A stretch of 64,000 nt of DNA from Blasia pusilla (lineage: Eukaryota; Marchantiophyta; Marchantiopsida; Blasiales), in NCBI GenBank assembly GCA_050084515.1, contig CM114274.1, forward strand, positions 10,106,001 through 10,170,000. Reading direction: 5' to 3'. How positions within the stretch are numbered: position 1 is the first letter of the stretch; each line of letters opens with the position of its first letter. Shown piece by piece: positions 12,422 to 22,370 of the stretch. A program made the position numbers and the translations under genes. The notes under the pieces are model-generated. The model was not told where the DNA came from, did not search any database, and worked only from the letters and a program-made list of their open reading frames with translations.

Positions 12422-12429
12422 ATTGACAG

Positions 12430-13050
12430 CAGATCCCAGAGCCGAGTAAAGAACAGGGACTCTCTTAAGATTTTAGACATTGGATCCACAGAACCTGACC
12501 TCCGAGTCCATCGCTACGCGACATAACTGAAGGACATGGGGAGTTGCATAGGCAGGTGAATCTGGGAAACCAGTGTGCGGCCCTTTGAGAGGGGTGGGGA
12601 GAACGTAATTATCAAAGACACGAGGATAGGCTAGATGGGGAGAGGAAAAAACAGGGCCGTAAAGACCCCAGCAAGTTCTCAACGATCGCTGGAGGAGTTT
12701 GTGGAGGCCCAATTGACAGCACATGGCAGAGCTAACGAAGGATTAAGAGGAACTTTTGCAGATTGGAGGCTCACACAGTGATCCCACGACCCCACGGTTA
12801 TACAAGATGTGGAGAAGACATGAGGAGTTGAATTGGTATAGAGTAAATACGGCGAGAATCTCACCTGAATGTAACGAGAGCTACTGCCTTCCAATTCTAA
12901 ACAATAAAGCTCAAGCAGAAGGTGATGCTAAACGACTTTCAGGGCGATCTACTGGCGATTGGAGCTTTGCAGAATTTGGTTTTTGAGCTCCTGTCGCTGC
13001 TAGTAATAATCCTAATAAAGAAAGAACATGGTATTTCTGTCTCTGATCAG
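12430..13050. other. Intergenic, nothing recognised
   Basis: No coding frame, RNA gene or repeat was recognised between the TIR element and the 97-bp tandem array. Confidence 0.45.
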
Positions 13051-13054
13051 TTCT

Positions 13055-13455
13055 TCGCTACCTCGAGGAGGTCTTCAACTCATATTCAATTGAGGCTCAT
13101 TGCTTGGCAAGGGCAGAAAGCAATCGATCTGTCTCTCTCAGCCTGGTTCGTCTCGTAACAACCCAAGATCATTCACTGACATCCCATTGAGGCTGATTGC
13201 CTGGAAAGGGCAGAAAGCAATCTATCTATCTTTCTCAGCTTGGTTCGTCTGGTAACAACCCAAGATCATTCGCTGAAATCCTACTGAGGCTGGTTGCTTG
13301 GCAAGGGCAGAAAGCAATCTATCTACCTCTCTCTGCTTGGTTCGTCTAGTAACAACCCAAGATCATCCTCTGAAATCCAATTGATGCTGGTTCCTTGGCT
13401 AGGGCAGACAGCCATCAATGTGTCTCTCAGCCTGGTTCGTATAGTAAGTTCATAC
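13055..13455. repeat. 97-bp tandem repeat, about four copies
   Basis: The landmark TTGAGGCTNATTGC begins at 13090, 13187, 13284 and 13381, an exact 97-base period. Each unit contains GGCAAGGGCAGAAAGCAATC, CTCAGCNTGGTTCGTCT and AACAACCCAAGATCAT. The fourth copy is the most diverged. The array lies about 0.7 kb beyond the stop codon of ChlM. Confidence 0.9.
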
Positions 13456-14123
13456 GCTGAAATCCATACATCATACACACAGAGACTACATTTCCAAAGC
13501 GACGACGATATACCGTCTTGCGCTGAACAACTGTAGAAACTTTCGACAGTCACAGGTGAAACTCCGCACAACACATGGTACTGCGCTGAAGTGGATATCC
13601 AAATACTCTGAAGCTCCCGTCCAAGGCTTTGCTCCGAAAATTGTACAAGAGGTTGATGCCATTCTAAACCCAAAACCACGAGCTGTTCACTAACTTCCGT
13701 AATAGTCCTGATGGTGTCCTCCCCATGGATTCAAAGAAAACAAGGTAGGCCCTGTCTCCAAGAATTCAGTACCCGCCTTCCAAAGTGGGAGCTAAGCTTG
13801 AGTCCTGCAGGAGACACTATGAATCGCTAAATTTCAGGAAATTTTATGGCCATTGCTGCCTCTCAATGTGGAGCTACACTGAGCTAGTGTCCGGTGGTAG
13901 GCACCACAACTATTCCAGAAGATTTCATAGCCATTGTGGTCTCTCTATGTGAGCCTATGCTAATCTAAACTGGAAGAGGGTGTTGTGGCACCAAACGAGG
14001 TGAGTGCTGAATGTAGACTCAACCGATGGGAGAGAGCGGGTGTAATCGCCGTAGCCCTTCAAATCTCGGGACAGTTAGAGATTACGGCAACCACTTGTGG
14101 ACTCTGTGATCTAATTTCGTTTC
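13456..14123. other. Downstream flank of ChlM
   Basis: No coding frame was recognised. It should contain the ChlM 3' untranslated region on the minus strand next to 14123; a poly(A) signal was not assigned. Confidence 0.4.
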
Positions 14124-15131
14124 CTAAGCCGAGCTTGCAGGGACGGCCTCCAGTAGCCTCGAGAAGTAAAATTTTGTGGCAGTCATGTCCCGGTTTCGGA
14201 CCACCCATCCTGCTTCGTTCAAGGCCTTCTCAACATCCTCCTCGGCATGAAGGTACGCACGAGTGGCCTTGGAAGGACCCGGGAACAACTCTCCAATTCT
14301 CTTCAGCACAGAGTAGAACGGCGTCTTGGGTGCGAAGCTCAGCACCAGCCGCTTCTCCGCAAGAGACGCGAGGTGCGAGATCATGGCGCTCGCCTTCTCC
14401 TGTGGGTAGTGGATCATCACATCCAAGCACACAACCGTGTGGTATTTCCCGGTTATGGACTCCAAATCCTGGGCCTGGAAAACGGGATTCGTGAGCTTCG
14501 AGCCTGAGCCGCCGCCGCTCTCCGCTAGGGCTACGGCAGTTCGACGGGAAGCTTCGTCAACCATGGAGGAAGAAATGTCGCTCGCGCTGACGGCTGCCCC
14601 CTCCAAGCAGAGAGGAATGGTGAGGCTGCCGGTTCCACATCCGGCATCGCAGACGCTCACGTCCCGCAGACCCTCGTTTCCTTTCAACAATGCGAGAGTC
14701 TTCTCCACCGTCTGCGCGTGGCCCACTCGGATGTCCAGCTGCACCGAGTTCACATCGTCCGTCTCGCCATAGATTTTCCTCCACCGCTCGAAGCCCTGCG
14801 TGTTGAAGTAGTTCCGCACGGACTCCATCTCGCTCCCTCCCGCTGCTTGCGCATCCTTCTGCCGCCTCTTCTGAGGATCCGTCAGAAGCGCCGCTCCCGC
14901 GAGCGCAGCAATCGCTCCTCCGCTCGCGATCGCGAACGTCAAATTGCCCTCGTCCACAGGAATCGCCACCGCGCGCACCGACAATCCGCCACTCCTCCTC
15001 TTGCTCCTCTGCGTCAATCCCACATTCACAGACAGCGGGCTACTTCCGCTGCTGCTCCCTCCACCACTTCCCTGCAAATGGTGAGACGAAGACAGAGCGC
15101 AGCACGGCACCGATTTGCAGAGGGCTGCCAT
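14124..15131 (-). CDS. CHLM: Mg-protoporphyrin IX methyltransferase, chloroplast
   Basis: ChlM transfers a methyl group from S-adenosylmethionine to the 13-propionate of Mg-protoporphyrin IX in chlorophyll synthesis, at plastid membranes. The 335-residue frame has no intron. Residues 1-55 are Ser/Arg-rich and look like a transit peptide, with possible cleavage near SVRAVA. Residues 64-83 are hydrophobic and could bind the membrane. The methyltransferase fold follows with CDAGCGTGSLT (161-171, SAM motif I), VSASDISSSMV (181-191) and the family-typical VVCLDVMIHYPQ (233-244). The conserved C-terminus TATKFYFSRLLEA is present. The ATG at 15131 has G at -3 and GC at +4/+5; the open frame extends upstream to 15266 but without an earlier ATG. 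The length fits plant ChlM and no defect is visible. Confidence 0.97.
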   Translation of the reverse strand: MAALCKSVPCCALSSSHHLQGSGGGSSSGSSPLSVNVGLTQRSKRRSGGLSVRAVAIPVDEGNLTFAIASGGAIAALAGAALLTDPQKRRQKDAQAAGGSEMESVRNYFNTQGFERWRKIYGETDDVNSVQLDIRVGHAQTVEKTLALLKGNEGLRDVSVCDAGCGTGSLTIPLCLEGAAVSASDISSSMVDEASRRTAVALAESGGGSGSKLTNPVFQAQDLESITGKYHTVVCLDVMIHYPQEKASAMISHLASLAEKRLVLSFAPKTPFYSVLKRIGELFPGPSKATRAYLHAEEDVEKALNEAGWVVRNRDMTATKFYFSRLLEAVPASSA

Positions 15132-16200
15132 AGCTGCTGCTCCTCCTACTCCACCTCGGAGCTCTCGATTTCTCTCACTCGCACGAGTAGAAAGCAGCTG
15201 TTGGGGGCGATTGACTGTCACGAACGACGGGAGTATACAAACAAAGCAAGAACCCCCTGAACGCACAGTTTGGGGGGTTGGGGTATGAGGCGGATATTGT
15301 AGCGAAAACGGATATTGGAAATTCCATTTATTATTTATTATTTAATACAATTATCTCCGATTTCCCGATTTTTGTCAAGTGAAGAAACGTGCTTCTCCTC
15401 CGACTGCGCTTTACCGGGATCCCGAGAATTTTAGTCCCGAGAATGGCCAACCAATTATTGGACGACACGTGCATAGACTAACACCTTATCCATTTGTGGG
15501 GCCCACTTTAAGGAGAATCTGGAACCTCTTAGGAGAAATTGTATCTTTTATGGGTGTGTGTTGTGTTCCCAACTTCCCGTATGACAATTCTCCCTCCGCC
15601 TTTTCGCACAAGCTCCGCCACTTACTTTGTGAGTGCATTATTCGCTTCACATATTGTTTCGATGCCTCGATAACATGCTACATATGGTTTTTTGAGTTTG
15701 TCGATTACAAGTGGCAGCTTTTTATTCGGCTCTCTAGTTATGGAAGTGGGAAAAATGAAGGGTTTTCCATGACTCTTCGAATCAAAAAATAGATCACAAC
15801 CGCTAAAAGATTGACCCTACCCAAAAGAAGTAAGTGGACATTGCACCCGATCTTGACTTGCCATTTGAGACGAGTGTGCGGCCAGTGCGACGGGTGGAGA
15901 AGAGAGTAATTAACACATACGTGCATAGGACATGTGGATAGTCTAGATGGCCAAGGAAAAAAAATGAAGAGCACTCGTAGAGGCCGTAAAGAATCTTCGA
16001 TCTTGGGATATGCCAATTGTTATTCCTTGCCTTTCTCTTGCAAGTCATGCTTAGGTCCATTTTTTCCTTCACGATATTTCCTAATTTTTTATGTGCAACT
16101 AACACTCATTAACGAGATGTGATTTGGAAATTTTTAGTAAGTATGGAGTCATGATGGATAGGAATTAGCATTCTTTGTGAAAGCTAATAGCATCTTTCTC
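15132..16200. promoter_or_regulatory. Upstream region of ChlM and intergenic
   Basis: This holds the ChlM promoter and 5' untranslated leader on the minus strand. An AT-rich block (TTTATTATTTATTATTTAAT) lies near 15327-15347, about 200 bases upstream of the ATG; a defined TATA box was not assigned. Beyond about 15.4 kb nothing was recognised. Confidence 0.35.
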
Positions 16201-16206
16201 ATTTTT

Positions 16207-16232
16207 AGAGAGAGAGAGAGAGAGAGAGAGAG
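16207..16232. repeat. (AG)n microsatellite
   Basis: About 13 uninterrupted AG units. Confidence 0.95.
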
Positions 16233-17156
16233 CTATAATCTATACTATAGTTTGAGGAGCGACACCTTTAGAGTATGAAACGTTACACTTTCTTTCAAAA
16301 CCAACACGTATATATGTATAATTCCAAGACGGGGCGTGTATATGTACAAGACCGTGCACAATAGATTCCCTCATGAGGTTGCTAACTAGTAGTTTAGACC
16401 TTTAGAAGAAAAGAGCTGCAAAAATATACTCAAACTTCATTCGTTGAAAAAGAAATTTGAGAAAAAACACTTATTTTCCTCTACTCTACCTTTCAATATG
16501 AAATAAATTTGAAAATTGAATTACTTGGTGTAGTTTTAAATGTTAATTTCCATATGCAATTTCTTTCTTGGTGGAAATTAGGCTTGTCACTTCACTTCCT
16601 TTTACGCGAGATCTAACCATGTTGTATTTTTAATACAAGTATGAATAATGGTCGCAGCTTGCATGATTGATAAGCCTCAATCTAAACTACTATTATAAAA
16701 CCCTGTCTCGCAATCCTTGCACGAGATGTTGACACTTGGTGATTTTAACCAATGCAAGCTTGTGGCTTGTCCCACATACCTTAGGATCACTTGGGAGTTT
16801 ATTTTAGAGATCATTCAAGTTATTGGGTTACATTTTAGAGTAACAATAGATGATCTGAATTACCCATCATTTTACATGCATTGCATGAGACATCCAATAG
16901 TGTTTCTTGTGCTTCTTGCTTAGTATTTCATGTTCTATTTCATAATATTGGTGCCAATTCCCAAATTTTTTAAAGAAATGATATCGTGTGTTTCGATGCT
17001 TTCACACTCATTGCATCCAACAATACCAACGGTCTAATCCATACATGAACATAATGCATATTCGTTACAATCTTTATTTAAGGATCACCCTATTGAAGAT
17101 TGAGTTATAATCAAGTTTATCTGACACGCGATTTTTTATCTTTTATATTCACACAA
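16233..17156. other. Intergenic, nothing firm
   Basis: AT-rich with no recognised coding frame. A TCTAAACTACTATTATAAAA string near 16680 resembles a Helitron 5' start, but no matching 3' end was found. Confidence 0.35.
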
Positions 17157-17320
17157 TGTAGGAAAGCTTAATGTTAATTAGTAAGTTAAGCATAATGATC
17201 TTAACTAGGATTAATTAAATATAATTAGTACAACTAGAGACTATAAGTAGGGTTAGAGTTTCTTGTATATACCTAATATAATTGAGGAGGGGATCAACCT
17301 CTCCTCTTAAATTTTCCTTC

Positions 17321-17401
<81 letters not shown>

Positions 17402-17439
17402 TGCATTTCATCAATCATGCTTGTTTAGTAGTTTTTTTC
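17157..17439 (+). repeat. 5' LTR of the copia remnant
   Basis: It starts TGTAGG and ends TCA directly before TGGTATTAAGGC, which resembles the usual initiator-tRNA primer site TGGTATCAGAGC. A long (TG)n(AG)n microsatellite has expanded inside it. No second LTR was found near 19.1 kb. Confidence 0.5.
17322..17398. repeat. (TG)n(AG)n compound microsatellite
   Basis: About 17 TG units run directly into about 21 AG units. Confidence 0.97.
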
Positions 17440-17963
17440 ATGGTATTAAGGCAATACCATATAGAAAGAGAGCATCCATTGAAATCCTTGATGTAAGGGG
17501 AGAGAAGAGATCCAATAAAAGGAAAAAATTCAATTTGGGCAAGGAGATTTGACTTGGAGTTCCGGAGGTTGAAGATTTTAGGTGGAGGTGATTACAAGCT
17601 AAAAACATCCAAATAATACAAGCAAGTAGAAAAATACAATATATAACACTTTCTAGAAGATAAGGCATTAGTATTCTTACTATTTAAAACATTTAGAATT
17701 TTGGTAGAGAAGTAGATTGTATAGCACATTCTTAAATTGGATTGTGATGGAGGAGGAGAATATCTCTCAATAAAGTTTGATAACTATTTACGTCAAAAGG
17801 GCATCTAATGGCAAGTCACTTGTCATTACACTCCATAACAAATTAGAGTGATGAAGAAGAGAAATCAACACATCATTGAGGTAACACGTGTTAAGTTGAA
17901 TGAGAAGAACTAGGGCTATGCACAAAAATATGGTATCCATTACAAGGTAACATTTAGCCATGT

Positions 17964-17996
17964 TGCAAAGGTGGCGACCATATGAAGAATGATTGT
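17964..17996 (+). pseudogene. Copia gag zinc knuckle fragment
   Basis: The translation CKGGDHMKNDC fits the second cysteine, histidine and last cysteine of a CX2CX4HX4C knuckle. The first cysteine of the pair is displaced. The flanking gag sequence is too broken to describe. Confidence 0.6.
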
Positions 17997-18079
17997 GGTT
18001 GTAATGAATAATTAAGAAGTGAATTTCATATCATATGGATGTTAAGAAATATTTTTTCAATAAATATTTGCACGAAGAG

Positions 18080-18640
18080 GTGTAGATGGTTCAACCATCT
18101 AGATATGAGTATCCAAAATTTCCATTTTGGATATGTTTGTTAAGGACAACTTTATACATGCTCAAGCAAACTCTACAAGCTTGGTATGGCAAGATTACAC
18201 ACATCTTGCAAAAGCTTGGTTTGAGAGTTTATGATTTTGATTCTTCACTATATATATAGTTCTCTCAAGGCATATATGTATATGTCTTGAGAGAAAAAAA
18301 TCATATAGTTATTCTTCTATCATACGTTGATGACTTCTTTATTATTAGGAGTTGTGAGGATATGATACAATAAGTTATTTTAAAATTATAGGTAGGATTT
18401 GATACGAAGGATTTAAGAGAACTTCAGTACTTCCTTGTTATTGAATTTATCAAGCTTGAAGAGAGCATGTGGTTATTATAACGACAATATGCTCTTCATA
18501 TGTTTTCAAAATATGCTATGACAACTCATAAGCTAGTCCCAATGTCCTTAGACCAAAGTGTGAAGTTAATAGTAGATTAAGGATATTTTCTTGCAAATTC
18601 CAATATGCACATGTACATGCTCAAAAGTTTGATTTATTTG
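18080..18640 (+). pseudogene. Copia reverse transcriptase fragment
   Basis: Across shifting frames one reads TLYMLKQTLQAWYGKI and YDFDSSLY, the conserved start of copia RT domain 4. Then comes IVILLSYVDDFFII with the catalytic YVDD at 18323-18334, followed by DTKDLRELQYFLVIEF and RQYALHMFSKYAM. All of these are standard Ty1/copia RT landmarks. Several stops and indels interrupt the frame. Confidence 0.82.
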
Positions 18641-18849
18641 ATAATAAAAATATCAAACTTGAGCTATGAAGTTGGCTTTGGGATCCAGTATATGCAAGCA
18701 TCTTGTAAACCTCATCTATATTGTGAGGGGAATTATGTGGTATGTAAAATTCTTTGTTTAGTTTGGACTTTAATTTGAATAATCTTTGAGTTTACAAATG
18801 CAAGGATTCATAGATCTTGACAAGGAAGGAAGTATTTGTGAATCCCCTC

Positions 18850-19010
18850 AAGTTATTCCTGCATTTTGGGAAATGCAATTATAAGTTGGGCTTAAAAAAG
18901 TAACCTATATTTGCTTTGTCTTCAAGACAAGTTTAGTATAGAAGACCAACCATTGCAACATGTGAGGTAGTGTGACTTCATTGATTACTTTATGAGATTA
19001 GTGATATTAG
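18850..19010 (+). pseudogene. Copia RNase H fragment
   Basis: The pieces ISWA, PIFALSS and TIATCEVV match the usual copia RNase H order ISWxSKKQ, VALSSTEAEY, A-x-CEAV. Stops occur within it. Confidence 0.6.
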
Positions 19011-19089
19011 TAACTAATGACCTATTGTAATTTATGCAAAGAATATTAGCAATATTAAGCTTTCTAAAAAAACAAAGGATATACACGTG

Positions 19090-19420
19090 CACTACCAAGG
19101 TTGCACAAGAACAAAGTCCGCATGTGTGGACATGTCTATATCCGTGGACACATGTCCTTCTTAGGGACGAACATGTTCGTACGGGCTTGGGTACGCATCC
19201 AAGCCCGCCAAACTTGTCGCGTAGATCCAGGTTGGCTTAGCCCGCACCCGTTTTGTTGCCCATGCATGGCCTGCACCGGCCCGCGGCAAGCCCAAAGCCA
19301 AGCCCATAGAAAAGATTGCAAGGGCGCTCAAGGCCCGCATAGGGCCTGTGGGTGAGCCCACATGGCGGGCTCAAGCCAATATTGCCAAATAGAGTGTGGA
19401 TTTGTGTCAAAAAATCCAAA
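19090..19420 (+). repeat. Dispersed repeat family B, copy 2
   Basis: A GC-rich block with many GCCCGC, AAGCCC and GGGCTTGG words, next to the end of the copia remnant. It is related to 8270-8650 in opposite orientation. Confidence 0.4.
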
Positions 19421-20160
19421 CAAATTTAAGTCCTTTTGTGGTTCATTCATTAATTTAGACTAAAGGCAAATTTTATAGTTAAGGTGATGAATTTGGTGTG
19501 GATATTGTCACTCGAAGACTACCTTTCCTTTGGGATAATTATTGGTACTCAGCTAAAAAAAAATCGGGCGTTGAAGGGTGTGAGTGGCAAGTATGCAATC
19601 TCTCATATAGGAAAAATGGTACTCACCCAACTAATAGGAGGAAAATTCCCACATGCTTAGATGATGTGAGAGCATGTGAAGTTGATGTAGGTGGGGTTAG
19701 GGGGGGGGAGGGGGGACCAACCAAGACAATCCATAGATCAAAGGTGTTTGCAAATGGTAGTGGAGGCAAAGAAGATACAACATCAATGGATATTCCTCAA
19801 AAAAAAATGGTAAGCTCTTTTTGCCAATTTTCTCTATTTTTTGCTTTTGTGGATATGTGTGTGGGCATGTGTATAAATACACATATGTACATATTTCTTT
19901 TGTGGGCATTCCTCAATCCTTTGAAGGAATACCCTTTATTTTTGTTTTCATCCACATGGCTACCATGAGAGTTAGCAACCGACTCCCATTCGTTCTTCGA
20001 CTTAGTAGTCCGGCACTTTATGGTAGTGGGAATCATGGTGCCTTTTTTTTTTACAATTTTTTGTTTTTCAAGCTACTTAATGAACCTTTACTATGGTATG
20101 ATATGTGTTCAATTGATCATGAAGCTTGTATAAATTCTTCACGTGGATAGGAGAACTTGA
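19421..20160 (+). other. Coding-looking stretch without known family
   Basis: A plus-strand frame from 19498 runs 156 codons. Its first 70 residues (for example DNYWYSAKKKSGVEGCEW and CNLSYRKNGTHPTNRRK) look protein-like. The later part is low-complexity hydrophobic and probably not coding. It could be an exon remnant of a transposase, but no domain was recognised. Confidence 0.25.
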
Positions 20161-20163
20161 TGG

Positions 20164-20226
20164 TATTAAGGCATTTCCTGCTGCATGTTTAAAAATGTTC
20201 TATTTGCAGTAGGAAATGCCTTAATA
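20164..20226. repeat. Hairpin with 22-bp arms
   Basis: The left arm is at 20164-20185 (TATTAAGGCATTTCC then TGCTGCA) and the right arm at 20205-20226. They match at 21 of 22 positions around a 19-base loop. A weaker related hairpin with the same ATTAAGGCAT word follows at about 20290-20345. Confidence 0.85.
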
Positions 20227-20345
20227 TATGATATATGGTAACCATGCAGTAGGTGCTCAAATAGACCACCATATGATATATGTTATACGATATATTAAGG
20301 CATCTCCTATTGCAAATAGGTTATTTTTAGTTCCTAATGCATTAA

Positions 20346-21160
20346 CATATATCATGAGGGTGTGATTCGTTTCAAACTTCTAAATCTCCAAAATTACCCA
20401 CGGATTGGTGGTTAATCTTAGAGTTAGAAGTTTGATATGAATGTTTACACATGTACATTCTTGTGATTGTGTGATGTAGGGTGCAAATGGAGGATATAGT
20501 CCGCATGCAAATTCATCAGAGGATGTTGAGTCCTTTATGTTATATGACTTATCTAGGTGTCAAGCTAGAGGAAGCTCAAAATCTGTATTACTAGGAGGAC
20601 AAAATTGATTGTAGGGAGAAATGAGGTGCTAGATTAGACAAGTACTTAGGATTTTTTGAAACAAAGGCAAACCATGTTTATATGTGAGAGAGAAGACCTT
20701 TTTTCCAAACTTGGTCTATTTGAGTATGACAATGGTTCGATGTGGTTACATGCTTTGGATAGAGTGTTAGCCATGCAAGAATCAATACAAAAAATTCTGA
20801 ATTCATGAAGGCATTGAAGAGTTTTTTTACTAAGCTTGGAGTTTGCATAAGGCTCTATAAGAACTACATAAATTAAATAATCTTCATATTAAGTTCATAA
20901 TCATGATGTTATTTCTAGTCAGGAGTAGGTGGGTTTGAATGTAGGCATTGCTCTTTTTTGAACATATGCTTACTAGCATCGACTAATCTTCCCAAGTCAC
21001 TTACCTATATGAGAACAAGTCGATTAATTACTCAATGTGTGTCCTCTAGATCAAACCATAAATGTGGCAAAACACGTATCATAGTCAGTTTCTAGTTCAA
21101 GGACTTGAGTAGGAAGGGAAGAAGAGTGTCCCCACCTCGATACATGTAGGTACTTATGGG
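20346..21160. other. Intergenic, nothing recognised
   Basis: No supported coding frame or repeat was found. Confidence 0.4.
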
Positions 21161-22030
21161 ATTCTATATGAGAACCCTACCTATCCCAATGTCCTCCTCA
21201 GGCCCTTCATTTTGGCCCTCAACTTAACGTGGTTAGGGATCCGTGGATCGGTGTTTGACTAGTTAACCATCAAGATGGCTTGGCAAAAGCTTCTTGCAGA
21301 TTACGCAAATCTCGGCTCCCTAACGCATATTGGAGTTTGGGATGGAGTTTCACGCGTCTCATGGCTAGTGCTAATCTTGACTTCCCATCTCATAATTGCC
21401 CTTCCATTTCGTGACTTGTCTCGTGGCGTCTCGCCCATCTTGACTAATCATGTGTTCCTTGCTTCTCACCCTTGACTTAGTAATGGTTGTAAGGCCTCAA
21501 ACCTTGCTTGCCTTGCTTTTATTCTTGTGAGTAGCTACGTTGCTTTATCGCCTAAGGCGAGTCTCAAGACACATGCGCGTCTCACCTAACGTTAGTCCCA
21601 CGATTGGTTCCGCCGCCCTCGCTAGTCTCGTAACTAGCTAGTCTAGGTTCAGAAATTGGTGGGCCACACCGAGGTCTTTCCTCGCACCCATGATTATGAC
21701 TTGCTTTTAGGGTCCATGCTAGTCTGGGCACTATAGACTTAGCTGTCCGCGATGGTATGGAAGTTGGACTCACAATTGTTATTTCTAGTTTAGCAACCAA
21801 ATGATCATTGTAAGCACTTTATTGACTCATGCAAAGTAGGAACTGATACTATCCATAAATAGCCCCCAAAGTGCAACACGTGCCAAATGCAAGTTTGAAT
21901 AGGGAACATCCATATAAGAAAACATACAACTTTATTTCCATGAACAAGGAATACGAGAACAAATAGAAGTATTGCCCCCTCCAATAAATCATACAACTTA
22001 ACCTTATGCCTTGACCACATATATCATACT
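21161..22030 (-). repeat. LTR-like non-coding region, uncertain
   Basis: The minus strand has a purine run (TTGGAGGGGGC) near 21975, followed by sequence with a TATTTATGG word near 21865. The plus sequence 21160-21660 is similar in style to the chromovirus LTR, but only short words match. No repeat partner confirms it. Confidence 0.2.
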
Positions 22031-22109
22031 ATGGACATTTTAGTCATTATGTGTCAAGATCCCCTTCCATATGAAGAGCTTCCTGCAACAAAGCTATCAA
22101 TCTTGTATT

Positions 22110-22370
22110 AACCATGTGGGAGGTAAAGAAATCGAGTACGCACATCTTCAAGTTTCCTCTCCAAACTATTCAAAGTAGCTCTAATTCCATCTAGAATATC
22201 TTGCAATCCCTTGGCATGTAATATGGAAGTGGGAAGCATGACATGCAAGGCTTATGGGGAACCTTCATCAATACGACTTTGTCTAAGAGAGGTATTGACG
22301 TCTTCAATCGATGCCTCATTACAAGCGGATTGATTGGTGTGGTCAATATTCATGACAAGGGGGAGTGACG
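22110..22370 (-). pseudogene. Coding-looking remnant, coiled-coil-like
   Basis: A minus-strand frame reads NIDHTNQSACNEASIEDV, one stop, then KGLQDILDGIRATLNSL and ERKLEDVRTRFLYL. The heptad-like pattern suggests a short coiled coil. The family is unknown; a retrotransposon gag piece is possible given the purine tract to its left. Confidence 0.3.

Larger units (their letters stand above)
17157..19060 (+). mobile_element. Ty1/copia retrotransposon remnant
   Basis: The order on plus is a likely 5' LTR (17157 to about 17439), a tRNA-Met-like primer site (TGGTATTAAGGC at 17440), a gag zinc knuckle, reverse transcriptase with YVDD, and RNase H ending near 19000. Integrase was not recognised, so the middle appears deleted: the zinc knuckle and the RT are only about 100 bases apart. 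Coding parts are full of stops. Confidence 0.8.

Noticed and set aside
13323-13679. Minus-strand frame of 118 codons
   Set aside because: It is formed by the 97-bp tandem array and has no protein-like features.
13985-14494. Plus-strand frame of 169 codons
   Set aside because: Antisense shadow of the GC-rich ChlM coding sequence.
15132-15266. Longer N-terminus for ChlM starting at 15266
   Set aside because: The codon at 15266 is GTG; the first ATG is at 15131 with good plant context and a sensible transit peptide.
21161-21660. Solo LTR of the chromovirus
   Set aside because: Only short words agree with the LTR at 1000-1569; the match was not convincing. Kept as an uncertain LTR-like region.
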